Shown: positions 7,684 through 16,143, counted from the first letter of the stretch. The stretch: DNA of 50,896 nucleotides from Sphingobacteriaceae bacterium (GCA_030682795.1 JAUXNJ010000006.1:1-50896), one strand, 5' to 3'. Numbers and translations: made by a program. Notes: generated by a model not told the origin, from the sequence alone.

Positions 7684-8991
7684 CTACAGGGCCTTTGACT
7701 GTTCAATATCGACACTTGCTACGAGGCGCTTGCGTAGTACATCCATACCAACATCACCTATACTTCCAGCATGGGAATGTTGTAGCTCAGCTTTCCAGCT
7801 GAAGGTGCCATCCGAAACCTCGGCCGCCACGCTTCGATAGGCATCGCGAAACGACTGGCCTTGTAAAACGCGGGCGTTCACGGCTTCAACTGTAAAAACC
7901 GACTGATACAGCGGGTCTTGGAGGATGTTTGGCCTTACTTGTAGCACCTCCACCCCTTTTTTGGCGATAAATAGCAGGGCTTCCATGCGGTCGATGGCCG
8001 GAAAAACAGCTTCTTTCAACAACTGAAACTCGCGGTGATAGCCTGTGGGCAGGTTGGAAGTGAGCAACCGCACTTCATTGGGCAGGGCTTGGAGGCGGTT
8101 GGCATGACCGCGCAGCAGCTCCCACACATCTGGATTTTTTTTGTGCGGCATGATGCTAGAGCCGGTGGTAAAGGCGTCGGGCAGCACGAAAAATCGGAAT
8201 TCCTGGCCGTTGTACAAACAAATGTCCATGGCCAATCGTCCCAACCCATGCGCCAGCTCGGCCAGCCATTGGGTGAGCAGGCGCTCGTTTTTACCCCTGC
8301 TGTATTGCGCGGCAATGGCGTTGTAGTGCAAGCCGTTGAAGCCCAACAGCTCGGCGGTAAAGGCGCGGTCTAAAGGAAAAGAAGTACCATAACCTGCCCC
8401 ACTGCCGAGTGGATTGCGGCCCAGGTATTGGAGCACTCCCTCGCTTTGTTCGAGGTCGTTGAGCAGGTTTTCGGCATGACCGGCAAACCACTGCGCAAAT
8501 GAGGAGGGCATGGCCGTTTGCATATGGGTATAGCCCGGCATGAGGTGCCCTTGATGTTTTTCGGCGGCATCGAGCAGACTGCTCACGAGGGCAGCCAAAT
8601 TGGCACGCAGTTGGTTCACTGCCGCACGGTAATACAAAGCCAAGGCCACCAGCACCTGGTCGTTGCGCGAACGACCGCTGTGAATTTTCTTGCCCACCTC
8701 GCCCAAACGCGCCGTGAGCATGCCTTCGAGTTGCGAATGGATGTCTTCTACCCCTTCATCGAGCTTAAAACCGGGCTGCTGCACCTCCTCGTACAAAACA
8801 TCAAAAGCTGGTGCCAGCTGCTGCCATTCTGCTTGGGTTAACAAGCCTACCTTGCACAACATCTGCGCATGGGCCTTGCTGGCCAGTACGTCGTAAGGCG
8901 CCAGGCGCAAATCGAGTTCGCGGTCTTGGCCAATGGTGAAGGCTTCTATGTCGGCATCGAGGCTTTGGCCTTTGTCCCAAAGTTTTTTCAT
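7684..8991 (-). CDS. argH: Argininosuccinate lyase
   Basis: A 435-residue enzyme that splits argininosuccinate into arginine and fumarate, the last step of arginine synthesis. Fumarase/aspartase-superfamily motifs are present: the signature SSIMPHKKNPD near residue 270, SGRSRNDQV near 115, and GYTHMQTAMP near 160. The reading frame extends upstream to 9336, but the true start is the ATG at 8991 (MKKLWDKG). It overlaps the stop of the upstream argB-argE gene by ATGA, and the extra N-terminal residues are an antisense-type shadow of that gene. Last gene of the arginine operon; the inverted repeat at 7556-7616 lies 68 bases downstream. Confidence 0.95.
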   Translation of the reverse strand: MKKLWDKGQSLDADIEAFTIGQDRELDLRLAPYDVLASKAHAQMLCKVGLLTQAEWQQLAPAFDVLYEEVQQPGFKLDEGVEDIHSQLEGMLTARLGEVGKKIHSGRSRNDQVLVALALYYRAAVNQLRANLAALVSSLLDAAEKHQGHLMPGYTHMQTAMPSSFAQWFAGHAENLLNDLEQSEGVLQYLGRNPLGSGAGYGTSFPLDRAFTAELLGFNGLHYNAIAAQYSRGKNERLLTQWLAELAHGLGRLAMDICLYNGQEFRFFVLPDAFTTGSSIMPHKKNPDVWELLRGHANRLQALPNEVRLLTSNLPTGYHREFQLLKEAVFPAIDRMEALLFIAKKGVEVLQVRPNILQDPLYQSVFTVEAVNARVLQGQSFRDAYRSVAAEVSDGTFSWKAELQHSHAGSIGDVGMDVLRKRLVASVDIEQSKAL

Positions 8992-10853
8992 GGTAGCAAT
9001 AAGGGTTGAAGCAGGCGGCTGTAGAGCGCTACCCCTGCCTGCAATTGTTCTACATAAATAAATTCGTTGGCGGTATGCGAGCGGGCGGAGTCGCCGGGAC
9101 CCAACTTGGCCGAGGGCACCGGCATGAGCGCCTGGTCGGAAGTAGTGGGGGAACCGTAGCAGTGCATGCCCAGCTTTTCGGCCTGCAGGCGCAAGGGATG
9201 GCCGCTGGGCAAATGCGATGGGCGCAAGCGGCAAGAACGCGGCTGCAGCTCGGCTAGCAAATGCTTTTGCAGGATTTCGAGCACTTCTTCGTGGGTATAG
9301 CAGTCGTTGAGACGAATGTCGAGCGTATAGCGGCAAGTGCCGGGCACCACATTGTGCTGGCTCCCCGCCGCAATGATGGTAGCGGTCATTTTCACCGGGC
9401 CCAGCGTATCGGATAGCCGCTCAAAGCGGTAGTTGCGCACCCATTCCAAATCGGCGAGGGCTTTGTAGAGGGCATTGTCGCCTTCTTCGCGGGCGGCATG
9501 ACCGGCTTGGCCGTGAACGGTGGCATCTACCACCAGCAGGCCTTTTTCGGCTACAGCCAGCTCGCCGCTGGTAGGCTCTCCCACCAAGGCAAAATCGATG
9601 GCTGGCAAATGCGACCAAACCAACTCCACCCCGCCTGAGCCACTGTTTTCTTCTTCGGCTGAGGCCAAAAAGCAAAGGTTGTAGGCCAGATTGGGCGCCG
9701 CTTCGAAGGCCAAAAAGGTAAAAATGAGGCTCACCAAAGCGCCGCCGGCATCGTTGCTTCCGAGTCCATATAATTTACCATCCATCACTTCGGGCAACCA
9801 AGGATCGCGGGTGTATTGGGCATTGGGCTTCACCGTGTCGAGGTGCGAATTGAGCAAGATCGTGGGTTTTTGGGCATCGAAATGCTTGTTCACGCACCAG
9901 AGGTTGTTGCCCAGGCGCTTGGTTTGAATGCCTTTGGTAGCCAACCAGGCTTGTAGCCCATCGGCCTTGGCAGCTTCTTCACCGCTGAAGGCGGGGATGC
10001 GCAAGAGTGCAGTGAGTAGTTCCAGCGGTGTTTCGGCGGTGAAGTCCGCTGGTTTTTTGCTGGCCATGATTTGTGTACCGCTGGCGTTTCCGGTAAAATG
10101 CCCGGCTAGTGCTTCGGCATGACAAATCCACACCTGCGAAACGCCTTTTTCGGCGGCCAGCAAAGCATTGTCGACCTTGGGCAAGATGCCGTCTTGGAGT
10201 ACACCTTCGGTCTTTAGCGTGCTTGCAGAAACTACATCGAGTTGTTCAATCAGGCTGACCGTATCCTTTACATCACGCAGCAATCCAGGTAACGAAAAGG
10301 CATAAAGCAATCGTACTTCGTAACGGCTTTGCAAGGCAATGGCGAGCTGCGCCGCCAGGGTATCGGCATTGGTGTTGAGGAGCTGTCCCGATGCATCGGC
10401 ACTCAAAGGCGCCACTACAGGAGTATAACCAGCCTCCAGCAGTCCCACCCAGCGGTCTACCGGCAGTTTTTCGGGCAACAAATCGCCTACCCAGCCGAAA
10501 TCAACCTCACCCACAGGACGTTTTTGGGCGGGCAGCAAGCCTGCATCGGCACCACAGAGGCCCAAGACAGTTCTTCCACCTGCACTGAGGGCGGCAGTGA
10601 GCTGTTTGTTGAGCAATCCGCCGTACACCATGGTCACCAGTTCCAAAGTAGCAGCATCGGTAATGCGCCGGCCCTGGTGGTACTGCGGCTCGAGGCCCAG
10701 GCGCTTGCCCATTTCGCTGGCAATTTTGCCACCGCCGTGTACCACCAAAAGGGAATGCTCGCAGGTTTGCAACTGCTGCAGCGTGGCGGCGTACAAGCTG
10801 GGATCATCGAGCACTTCGCCGCCTAATTTGACCACATACAACACCTTTTTCAT
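8988..10853 (-). CDS. argB-argE: Fused N-acylglutamate kinase and N-acylornithine/-citrulline deacylase (ArgB-ArgE)
   Basis: A single 621-residue chain. Residues 1-262 are an amino-acid kinase of the ArgB family (KLGGEV at the start, VVHGGGK at 38-43, a nucleotide-binding GVLQDGILPKVDNAL, family end GTQI). Residues 270-621 are an M20 zinc deacylase of the ArgE/DapE type: His337 and Asp339 in NSHLDT, Asp368 in GSNDAGG, Glu400-401 in SAEEENSG. There is no stop or frameshift between the halves; the seam is around GTQIMASKK. ArgB phosphorylates N-acylglutamate. The deacylase releases the acyl group late in the pathway, in Bacteroidota probably from N-acylcitrulline. These two genes are normally separate neighbours, so the fusion may come from loss of the intervening stop and start. 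ATGA overlaps on both sides. Confidence 0.93.
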   Translation of the reverse strand: MKKVLYVVKLGGEVLDDPSLYAATLQQLQTCEHSLLVVHGGGKIASEMGKRLGLEPQYHQGRRITDAATLELVTMVYGGLLNKQLTAALSAGGRTVLGLCGADAGLLPAQKRPVGEVDFGWVGDLLPEKLPVDRWVGLLEAGYTPVVAPLSADASGQLLNTNADTLAAQLAIALQSRYEVRLLYAFSLPGLLRDVKDTVSLIEQLDVVSASTLKTEGVLQDGILPKVDNALLAAEKGVSQVWICHAEALAGHFTGNASGTQIMASKKPADFTAETPLELLTALLRIPAFSGEEAAKADGLQAWLATKGIQTKRLGNNLWCVNKHFDAQKPTILLNSHLDTVKPNAQYTRDPWLPEVMDGKLYGLGSNDAGGALVSLIFTFLAFEAAPNLAYNLCFLASAEEENSGSGGVELVWSHLPAIDFALVGEPTSGELAVAEKGLLVVDATVHGQAGHAAREEGDNALYKALADLEWVRNYRFERLSDTLGPVKMTATIIAAGSQHNVVPGTCRYTLDIRLNDCYTHEEVLEILQKHLLAELQPRSCRLRPSHLPSGHPLRLQAEKLGMHCYGSPTTSDQALMPVPSAKLGPGDSARSHTANEFIYVEQLQAGVALYSRLLQPLLLP

Positions 10854-11794
10854 GGCTGCAGGAGGTTAGCCAGGGTGGCTTGCGCAGCCCAAATGCGGTT
10901 TTCGGCTTGTTCGAGGTGCAAGGCGCGGGGCCCATCGAGCAGTTCGTCGGCCAGTACCACATTGCGGCGCACGGGTAAACAGTGCATGATGTGGGCGGCG
11001 CTGCCCTGGAGTTGCTGCTCGCTGAGCATCCATGCCGGGTCGCTGCTTATTTGACCGTAAGGGGTAGTTGCCGACCAGTTTTTTACATAAATAAAATCGG
11101 CCTCGGCCAGGGCCGCTTCAGGGGTATGGTGAAGCTGTGCGCCGGTTGAGAATTCTGGTTGCAGTTCAAAGCCGGCGGGCTGACCGATGTGCAATTCCAC
11201 TTGCGGGTCGGCCAACATCCATTCGGCAAACGAATTGGGTACCGCTTGTGGCAAGGCACGTACATGGGGTGCCCAGCGCAGCAGCACTTTGATTTTACGG
11301 TTTTGTGGTGCCCGATCGCGGATGGTGAGCCAGTCGGCCAGACTTTGCAGCGGGTGACGCGTGGCGCTTTCGAGGTTCAGCAGCGGCTTGCGGGCATAGG
11401 AGGCAAATTGCTGGAAAAGGGCATCGGCGCGGTCGGTTTCGGCATCCTGCAAACCCGCAAAACTGCGTAGGCCCAGCACATCGCAATAGCGACCCAAAAC
11501 GCCAGCGGCTTCTTTCAGGTGCTCGGCTGCACCACCATCCATTACGGCTCCTTCACGGGTTTCAATGGTCCAGCCGTCCTGGTTCATATTCATCACCAGT
11601 ACCTCCAAATCGAGGTTACGGGCTGCAATTTGGGTACTCAATCGGGTGCGCAAACTGGCATTAAAAAATACCAAGCCGAGGGTTTTTCCAGTACCCAAAC
11701 CAAAATCGCGGCGGGGTTGCGCGCGGTAAGCACGGGCCTGGGCCAAGAGGGCTTCGCCGTCGACTACATCGGCCCGACTAAAAAACTGCTTCAT
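10850..11794 (-). CDS. argF': N-acylornithine carbamoyltransferase (Bacteroidota ArgF' type)
   Basis: A 314-residue transcarbamylase. FFNASLRTRLSTQ (43-55) is the carbamoyl-phosphate loop of the N-acetyl/N-succinylornithine branch, HPLQSLADW follows, and MHCLPVRRN is near 275. ATG at 11794 is the start because it overlaps the argD stop (ATGA) and yields MKQFFS, as in relatives. The specificity residue, Pro90 in the succinylornithine enzyme of Bacteroides fragilis and Glu92 in the acetylornithine enzyme of Xanthomonas, is Ala90 here (MDGGAAEHL). As I recall, replacing that Glu by small or uncharged residues shifts specificity to succinylornithine, so Ala favours N-succinyl substrates; this is inference. 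The carbamoyl-phosphate loop also has Ala46 where relatives have Pro. Confidence 0.92.
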   Translation of the reverse strand: MKQFFSRADVVDGEALLAQARAYRAQPRRDFGLGTGKTLGLVFFNASLRTRLSTQIAARNLDLEVLVMNMNQDGWTIETREGAVMDGGAAEHLKEAAGVLGRYCDVLGLRSFAGLQDAETDRADALFQQFASYARKPLLNLESATRHPLQSLADWLTIRDRAPQNRKIKVLLRWAPHVRALPQAVPNSFAEWMLADPQVELHIGQPAGFELQPEFSTGAQLHHTPEAALAEADFIYVKNWSATTPYGQISSDPAWMLSEQQLQGSAAHIMHCLPVRRNVVLADELLDGPRALHLEQAENRIWAAQATLANLLQP

Positions 11795-12921
11795 AAGGCC
11801 ACCTCCTTGCTCAAATATTGCAGTGCTTCGGCGAAACAAGCCGTTTCTTCGGTCCCAATGCCCAGTGATGGTAATAAACGCAGGGTGCGCACACCCGCCT
11901 CTCCCGTAAAAATATGGTGCTGCTCGAGCAATTGCTGCTTGAGCGGCAGTCCCTCCGGCGCTTCAAAACCCAGCATCAGGCCGCGTCCCCGCACGGGCGT
12001 AATGCCCGGGAATACCGACAGCATTTGTCTGATCACCTGCTCTTGCCGCAAGGCATTCTCTAAAAGCTCTTCTTGTTCTAAAACCTCCAAAACTGCCAAG
12101 GCAGCGGCGCAGGCCAGGTAATTACCACCAAAAGTAGTGCCCAGCATGCCACTCCAAGCGGCTATTTCGGGCGAAATGAGCACCCCTCCCACTGGAAAAC
12201 CGTTGCCCATGCCCTTGGCCATGGTGATGAGGGGCGGCCGGATGCCCGCCCATTGGTGCGCAAAAAATTGGCCGGTGCGTCCGCAACCGCTTTGCACCTC
12301 ATCGAGGATGAGCAAGATATTGCGCTGCGTACATAAACGTTCGAGTTCCTGCAAAAAGGCCGTGTTGGGTTCGTGAATGCCACCCACGCCTTGGATGCCT
12401 TCGATGAGCACCGCGCCAATGGTCGCATCCAGGCCTTCATCGAGGGCCGAAATGTCGTTCCAGGGCAAAAAGCGCACTTGGTGACCAGCATTTACCGGCG
12501 CAACAATTTTGGGATTGTCGGTAGCCGCCACCGCCGCCGAAGTACGCCCGTGAAAGGCTTTGCTAAAGGCCACCACTCCCGCCTTGCCAGTGACAAAAGA
12601 GGCTATTTTGAGGGCATTTTCGTTGGCTTCGGCGCCCGAATTGCACAAAAACAGACTGTAATCGGGATAGCCGCTTTGTTTGGCCAAACGCTCCGCCAAC
12701 GCTTCCTGCAACGGATTTTGGATGCTGTTGCTGTAAAACGAAATGCGGCCAAGCTGGTTTTGCAGGGCATCCACCCAATGTGGGTGGTTGTGTCCAATGC
12801 TGATCACAGCATGTCCCCCGTAAAAATCGAGGTAACGCTGCCCTTTTTCATCCCACAACCACGAGCCATTGGCTTTTACCGGGGTAATGGGCTGTAATTT
12901 ATAAACGTCGAATAAGGCCAT
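11791..12921 (-). CDS. argD: N-acylornithine aminotransferase
   Basis: A 376-residue class-III PLP aminotransferase. It makes N-acylornithine from N-acylglutamate semialdehyde and glutamate. Seen: YLDFYGGHAV near the start, NSGAEANENALK (about 93-104), LILDEVQSGCGRTG with the PLP-ring Asp, and the Schiff-base Lys in TMAKGMGNGFPVGG. Its length is at the short end of the family. The stop overlaps the argF' start (ATGA). The gap from argC is four bases. Confidence 0.94.
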   Translation of the reverse strand: MALFDVYKLQPITPVKANGSWLWDEKGQRYLDFYGGHAVISIGHNHPHWVDALQNQLGRISFYSNSIQNPLQEALAERLAKQSGYPDYSLFLCNSGAEANENALKIASFVTGKAGVVAFSKAFHGRTSAAVAATDNPKIVAPVNAGHQVRFLPWNDISALDEGLDATIGAVLIEGIQGVGGIHEPNTAFLQELERLCTQRNILLILDEVQSGCGRTGQFFAHQWAGIRPPLITMAKGMGNGFPVGGVLISPEIAAWSGMLGTTFGGNYLACAAALAVLEVLEQEELLENALRQEQVIRQMLSVFPGITPVRGRGLMLGFEAPEGLPLKQQLLEQHHIFTGEAGVRTLRLLPSLGIGTEETACFAEALQYLSKEVAL

Positions 12922-12925
12922 ACTA

Positions 12926-13888
12926 CTAAAATGCGCCGGATTTAAGCCGCAATCCCGCGGTCTCCGACAGTTGAAACATCAGATTCATATTTTGCACGGC
13001 TTGTCCCGCCGCACCCTTCAACAAATTGTCGAGGGCCACATGCACCACGGCCTGCTCACCCACTTTTTCGAGCGCCAGCAAGGCATGGTTGGTTTGCAAA
13101 ACCTGTTTGAGGTCGAGCGAGCCCTTGGCCAAAGCCGTGAAGGGATGGCCGGCATAATAGGCCGCATAATGACTGTTCAGTGCATCGAGCGAAAGTGCTG
13201 TTTTGAACTGCAGACTGGCAAAAATGCCGCGGGTAAAATCGCCACGCCAGGGCACAAAATGCAGGTTTTGATAGGCAGCACCCCCGCTTTTCGATAGCGT
13301 TTGCTGTACTTCGGCCAGGTGCTGGTGCTGCAAACTTTTATAAGCGGCCAGGTTGTTGGCTCGCCAACTGAAATGGCTCGTTTCGCCTAAAGACCGGCCA
13401 GCGCCGGTGCTGCCGGTGATGCCCGTGGCATGCACTTCGGCTAATTCTCCTGCTGCTGCCAGCGGCAACAAAGCCAGTTGGAGGGCCGTAGCAAAACAAC
13501 CGGGATTGGCTACATACCTGGCTTCGGCAATGCGCTCGCGCTGAAACTCGGGCAGACCATACACAAAGCCTTCCTTTTCGTCCAACCTAAAATCCTGACT
13601 CATATCGATCACCTTTAAGCCGGCCGGCAGCTTGTTTTGTTGCCACCATTGCAGCGATTCGCCATGACCAAGTGCCAAAAAAACCAGGTCTACGGCCGAT
13701 AAATCGCCTTCAGACACAAAAGCACCATCGCCCAGCAAGGCTAAATCGGGATGGGCCGCCGACCAAGGCTGAGCTGCTAAATGCCTGCTTTGTGCAAAAA
13801 CCACCTGCAACTGTGGGTGGAGCAAAAGCAGTCGGAGCAATTCTCCGCCTACATAACCTGCCGCGCCAATCACGCCAATACGTATCAT
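12926..13888 (-). CDS. argC: N-acyl-gamma-glutamyl-phosphate reductase
   Basis: A 320-residue enzyme that reduces N-acylglutamyl phosphate to the semialdehyde with NADPH. The N-terminus MIRIGVIGAAGYVGGELLRL is the Rossmann nucleotide-binding fold (GxxGxxG). The catalytic Cys is in ANPGCFATA, followed by GSTGAGRSL and a C-terminal FVPW segment of the family. The ATG at 13888 overlaps the argG stop (ATGA at 13885-13888). Confidence 0.95.
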   Translation of the reverse strand: MIRIGVIGAAGYVGGELLRLLLLHPQLQVVFAQSRHLAAQPWSAAHPDLALLGDGAFVSEGDLSAVDLVFLALGHGESLQWWQQNKLPAGLKVIDMSQDFRLDEKEGFVYGLPEFQRERIAEARYVANPGCFATALQLALLPLAAAGELAEVHATGITGSTGAGRSLGETSHFSWRANNLAAYKSLQHQHLAEVQQTLSKSGGAAYQNLHFVPWRGDFTRGIFASLQFKTALSLDALNSHYAAYYAGHPFTALAKGSLDLKQVLQTNHALLALEKVGEQAVVHVALDNLLKGAAGQAVQNMNLMFQLSETAGLRLKSGAF

Positions 13889-15090
13889 AACTTCCCCTCC
13901 GTTTTCCGTCCAAGCTGCGCATGCATGCGTATTTGGTTGCCGTAAATGCGGGTAAATCCAGCCACATCGGCACCGGTCCAGCCCCGGTTCATCTCGCCAT
14001 AACTGCCAAATTCAGGCGCCATGAGGTCGAAATCACTTTCGATACCCAGCACTTCGAAGCGGTAGGGATGCAAACGCAGGTGTACCTTGCCGGTAACCCG
14101 CTGCTGACTGCTCAACAGCAAGGCTTCGAGGTCGCGCATCACCGGATCGAGGTACAAGCCTTCGTGCACAAAATTGCCATAGAACGAGCCAACTTGCTCT
14201 TTCCACTGCAGCTGCCATTTGCTGAGCACGTGCTTTTCGAGGGCCAAATGCGCCTTGATGATGAGCACCGGCGCGGCGGCTTCAAATCCCACGCGTCCTT
14301 TGATGCCGATGATGGTATCACCCACGTGGATGTCGCGACCAATGCCATAAGGTGCCGCCAAAGCCTGCAAGGCCCGGATGGCGTCGACTGGATGAGTAAA
14401 ATGTTGGTCGTTTAAGCCCACCAACTCCCCTTGTTTGAAAGAGAGCACCATGGTTACTGGCTCGGTAGCAGTTACCGGCGTAGGCCAGGCCGATTCGGGC
14501 AAGCTCCCCAGCGAGTTTAAGGTTTCGACCCCACCCACCGAAGTGCCCCATAAGCCTTGATTGATGCTGTAAGCAGCCTTTTGGGCATCAAAGGTGATGC
14601 CATCGGCTGCCAAGTAAGCCACTTCCTCAGCCCGCGAAAGCCGGAGCTCCCGAATGGGGGTAAGGATTTCAGCCTCAGGCAGCAGGGCCTGAAACACCAA
14701 ATCGAAACGCACCTGGTCGTTGCCAGCACCCGTGCTGCCATGTGCCAAGGCCGTAAAACCATGCTTTTGGGCATGTTCGGCCAGGGCAAGGGCCTGCGAC
14801 ATGCGTTCGGCACTCACGCTTAATGGATAGGTTTGATGGCGCAGCACATTGCCAAACACCAAAAACCGAATCACCCGCTCGTAATAATCGTGGGTGCAGT
14901 CGAGCGTGGTATGACTAACCGCGCCCAATTTATAAGCCTGGGCTTCGATGGCCTCCAGTTCTTCGGAAGAAAAACCACCAGTTTGTACGGTGGCCGTATG
15001 GACTTCATAGCCCTTGTCTTTTTGCAGATAACGTACACAAAAAGAAGTATCGAGCCCGCCACTGAAGGCGAGCAATATTTTATTGGTCAT
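13885..15090 (-). CDS. argG: Argininosuccinate synthase
   Basis: A 401-residue ATP-dependent ligase joining citrulline and aspartate. The N-terminal ATP-pyrophosphatase P-loop AFSGGLDTS is at residues 8-16. Other family blocks are HGSTGAGNDQVRF near 118 and SINQGLWG near 175. The C-terminal half carries GIKGRVGFEAAAP and HEGLYLDP. Length and motif order match the family. It is the first standard pathway gene in the operon, starting 21 bases after the acyltransferase gene. Confidence 0.95.
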   Translation of the reverse strand: MTNKILLAFSGGLDTSFCVRYLQKDKGYEVHTATVQTGGFSSEELEAIEAQAYKLGAVSHTTLDCTHDYYERVIRFLVFGNVLRHQTYPLSVSAERMSQALALAEHAQKHGFTALAHGSTGAGNDQVRFDLVFQALLPEAEILTPIRELRLSRAEEVAYLAADGITFDAQKAAYSINQGLWGTSVGGVETLNSLGSLPESAWPTPVTATEPVTMVLSFKQGELVGLNDQHFTHPVDAIRALQALAAPYGIGRDIHVGDTIIGIKGRVGFEAAAPVLIIKAHLALEKHVLSKWQLQWKEQVGSFYGNFVHEGLYLDPVMRDLEALLLSSQQRVTGKVHLRLHPYRFEVLGIESDFDLMAPEFGSYGEMNRGWTGADVAGFTRIYGNQIRMHAQLGRKTEGKL

Positions 15091-15111
15091 GAGGGAGCAT
15101 TAAAATAAAAA

Positions 15112-15816
15112 CTATTGCGACAAGTGTTGCTTTTTACTAGGCAAAAGCACATGCTGCTTAAACCTTAACCAGCGCTCGTACAGCTTGAAGTGTACGGCAA
15201 AAGGCCGCGATCGTCGTCGCAACAAGCCATCGGTTTTTGCACCAAGCCAACCTTTGCGTACCGACTGGCTGTTGGCCTCGGCAGGATCGTAGAGCATGCC
15301 GGTACACAGGCAGTTTTTGCGTTCCTTGGCTTGCAGAATATCGAAATTCACACAGCTCTGGCAGCCTGCCCAAAAAGACTCGTCGGTAGTTAATTCCGAA
15401 TAAGTAACTGGCTTGTAGCCCAAGGCAGAGTTAATTTTCATGACCGCTAGCCCTGTGGTTAGCCCAAAAATTTTGGATGCAGGGTATTTTTGGCGCGAGA
15501 GTTTAAAAATTTCGGCCTTGATGGCACGGGCTACCCCGCTGCCCCGAAATTCTGGTGAGACAATCAGCCCTGAGTTGGCCACGTAGCGGCCGTGTTCCCA
15601 GGCTTCAATGTAGCAAAAACCTACCCAAGAAGCATCTTTTGTCACGGCGATCACGGCTTTGCCCTCGAGCATCTTGGCTTTGATGTAAGCTGGTGTGCGC
15701 TTGGCAATGCCTGTCCCGCGGGCCTTGGCCGATGTTTCCATTTCTTGGGTAATTTGATCTGCATAATGCAAATCATTCCCTGTGGCCACCCTGACCACAA
15801 ATGGGTGTTTCGTCAC
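15112..15816 (-). CDS. GNAT acyltransferase heading the arginine operon; candidate N-acylglutamate synthase
   Basis: A 234-residue protein, first gene of the arginine operon. The GNAT acyl-CoA loop is visible as SPEFRGSGVARAI (RGSGVA at about 91-96). A C-terminal extension holds CQSC (152, 155) and CLC (169, 171), a spacing that could bind zinc. The operon has no ArgA or ArgJ, so this enzyme is the obvious candidate for the first step, acylation of glutamate by acetyl- or succinyl-CoA. A GNAT gene in the same position of Bacteroides has, as I recall, been assigned N-acylglutamate synthase from genetics. The start is GTG at 15816; no upstream in-frame ATG exists before a stop. The 180-base leader in front is strongly structured. 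Confidence 0.85.
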   Translation of the reverse strand: MTKHPFVVRVATGNDLHYADQITQEMETSAKARGTGIAKRTPAYIKAKMLEGKAVIAVTKDASWVGFCYIEAWEHGRYVANSGLIVSPEFRGSGVARAIKAEIFKLSRQKYPASKIFGLTTGLAVMKINSALGYKPVTYSELTTDESFWAGCQSCVNFDILQAKERKNCLCTGMLYDPAEANSQSVRKGWLGAKTDGLLRRRSRPFAVHFKLYERWLRFKQHVLLPSKKQHLSQ

Positions 15817-15998
15817 TTTTGTGAAGATTAAAAATGAAAATAATGTAGTGTTACGACCGATTTATACCCTCAGTCGGGGGAACGCGCAGCAATTTGGGCC
15901 TGGAGCAATCAGGCCAGCATTCGGCACCAGCGGGCATAAATGCCGTCTAAAGGCATTACAGTGCCGAAAGTAACGTTGGTATGGGGCTGCAAAAGCAT
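15817..15998 (-). promoter_or_regulatory. Structured leader of the arginine operon (three hairpins)
   Basis: Between the -7 box at 16003-16010 and the GTG at 15816, the minus strand can fold into three successive hairpins. Hairpin 1: TTCGGCAC (15968-15961) with GTGCCGAA (15927-15920), enclosing an inner perfect stem AATGCC/GGCATT (15957-15952 with 15944-15939). Hairpin 2: GGCCTG/CAGGCC (15915-15910 with 15902-15897). Hairpin 3: CGACTGA/TCGGTCG (15876-15870 with 15860-15854, one G-U pair). The last 38 bases before the start are unstructured and A/T-rich. No known riboswitch consensus was recognised. Attenuation or a ligand-sensing leader for arginine genes is inferred. Confidence 0.55.
15909..15998 (-). 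CDS. Possible 29-codon leader peptide in the arginine leader
   Basis: An open frame from ATG at 15998 to TGA at 15911-15909. It opens MLLQPHTNVTFGTV and ends ARWCRMLA. Two Arg codons (CGC, CGA) lie close to the end, inside the 3' arm of hairpin 1, and the TGA falls inside hairpin 2. Placement ahead of an arginine operon suggests an attenuator peptide. However, Arg codons are only two and not consecutive. The ATG lies five bases from the -7 box, so it might be leaderless or not transcribed at all. Low confidence. Confidence 0.3.
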   Translation of the reverse strand: MLLQPHTNVTFGTVMPLDGIYARWCRMLA

Positions 15999-16002
15999 GG
16001 GG

Positions 16003-16010
16003 CAAATATA
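16003..16010 (-). promoter_or_regulatory. Promoter -7 box of the arginine operon (TATATTTG)
   Basis: On the minus strand TATATTTG matches the Bacteroidota -7 consensus TAnnTTTG exactly. It is preceded by a ten-base A-tract (16021-16012 as read on that strand), which could serve as an upstream stimulating element. A -33 TTTG is not evident. Transcription would start near 15998-15995. Confidence 0.6.
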
Positions 16011-16143
16011 ATTTTTTTTTTGAATGCACATGGTTTTTCTTTTTGCCCGCTTTTCGCCTTGGACGTTAAGGGCTTAAGAAGTCTTTACCAAAATAACTCG
16101 CGCTTATAAAATCAACTTGCCACCCTAAAATGGGCATCCCCCC

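Noticed and set aside
8992-9336. N-terminal extension of argH
   Set aside because: It lies in the argB-argE gene and reads as Arg/Pro-rich shadow sequence; the ATG at 8991 starts the true family N-terminus.
15840-16000. Possible tmRNA, 6S RNA or known riboswitch in the arginine leader
   Set aside because: Only a short GGGGCTG string recalls tmRNA; none of the conserved elements of these RNAs is present.
16011-16021. Ten-T run as a plus-strand terminator
   Set aside because: No stable stem precedes it and no plus-strand gene ends nearby; it fits better as an A-tract upstream of the minus-strand arginine promoter.
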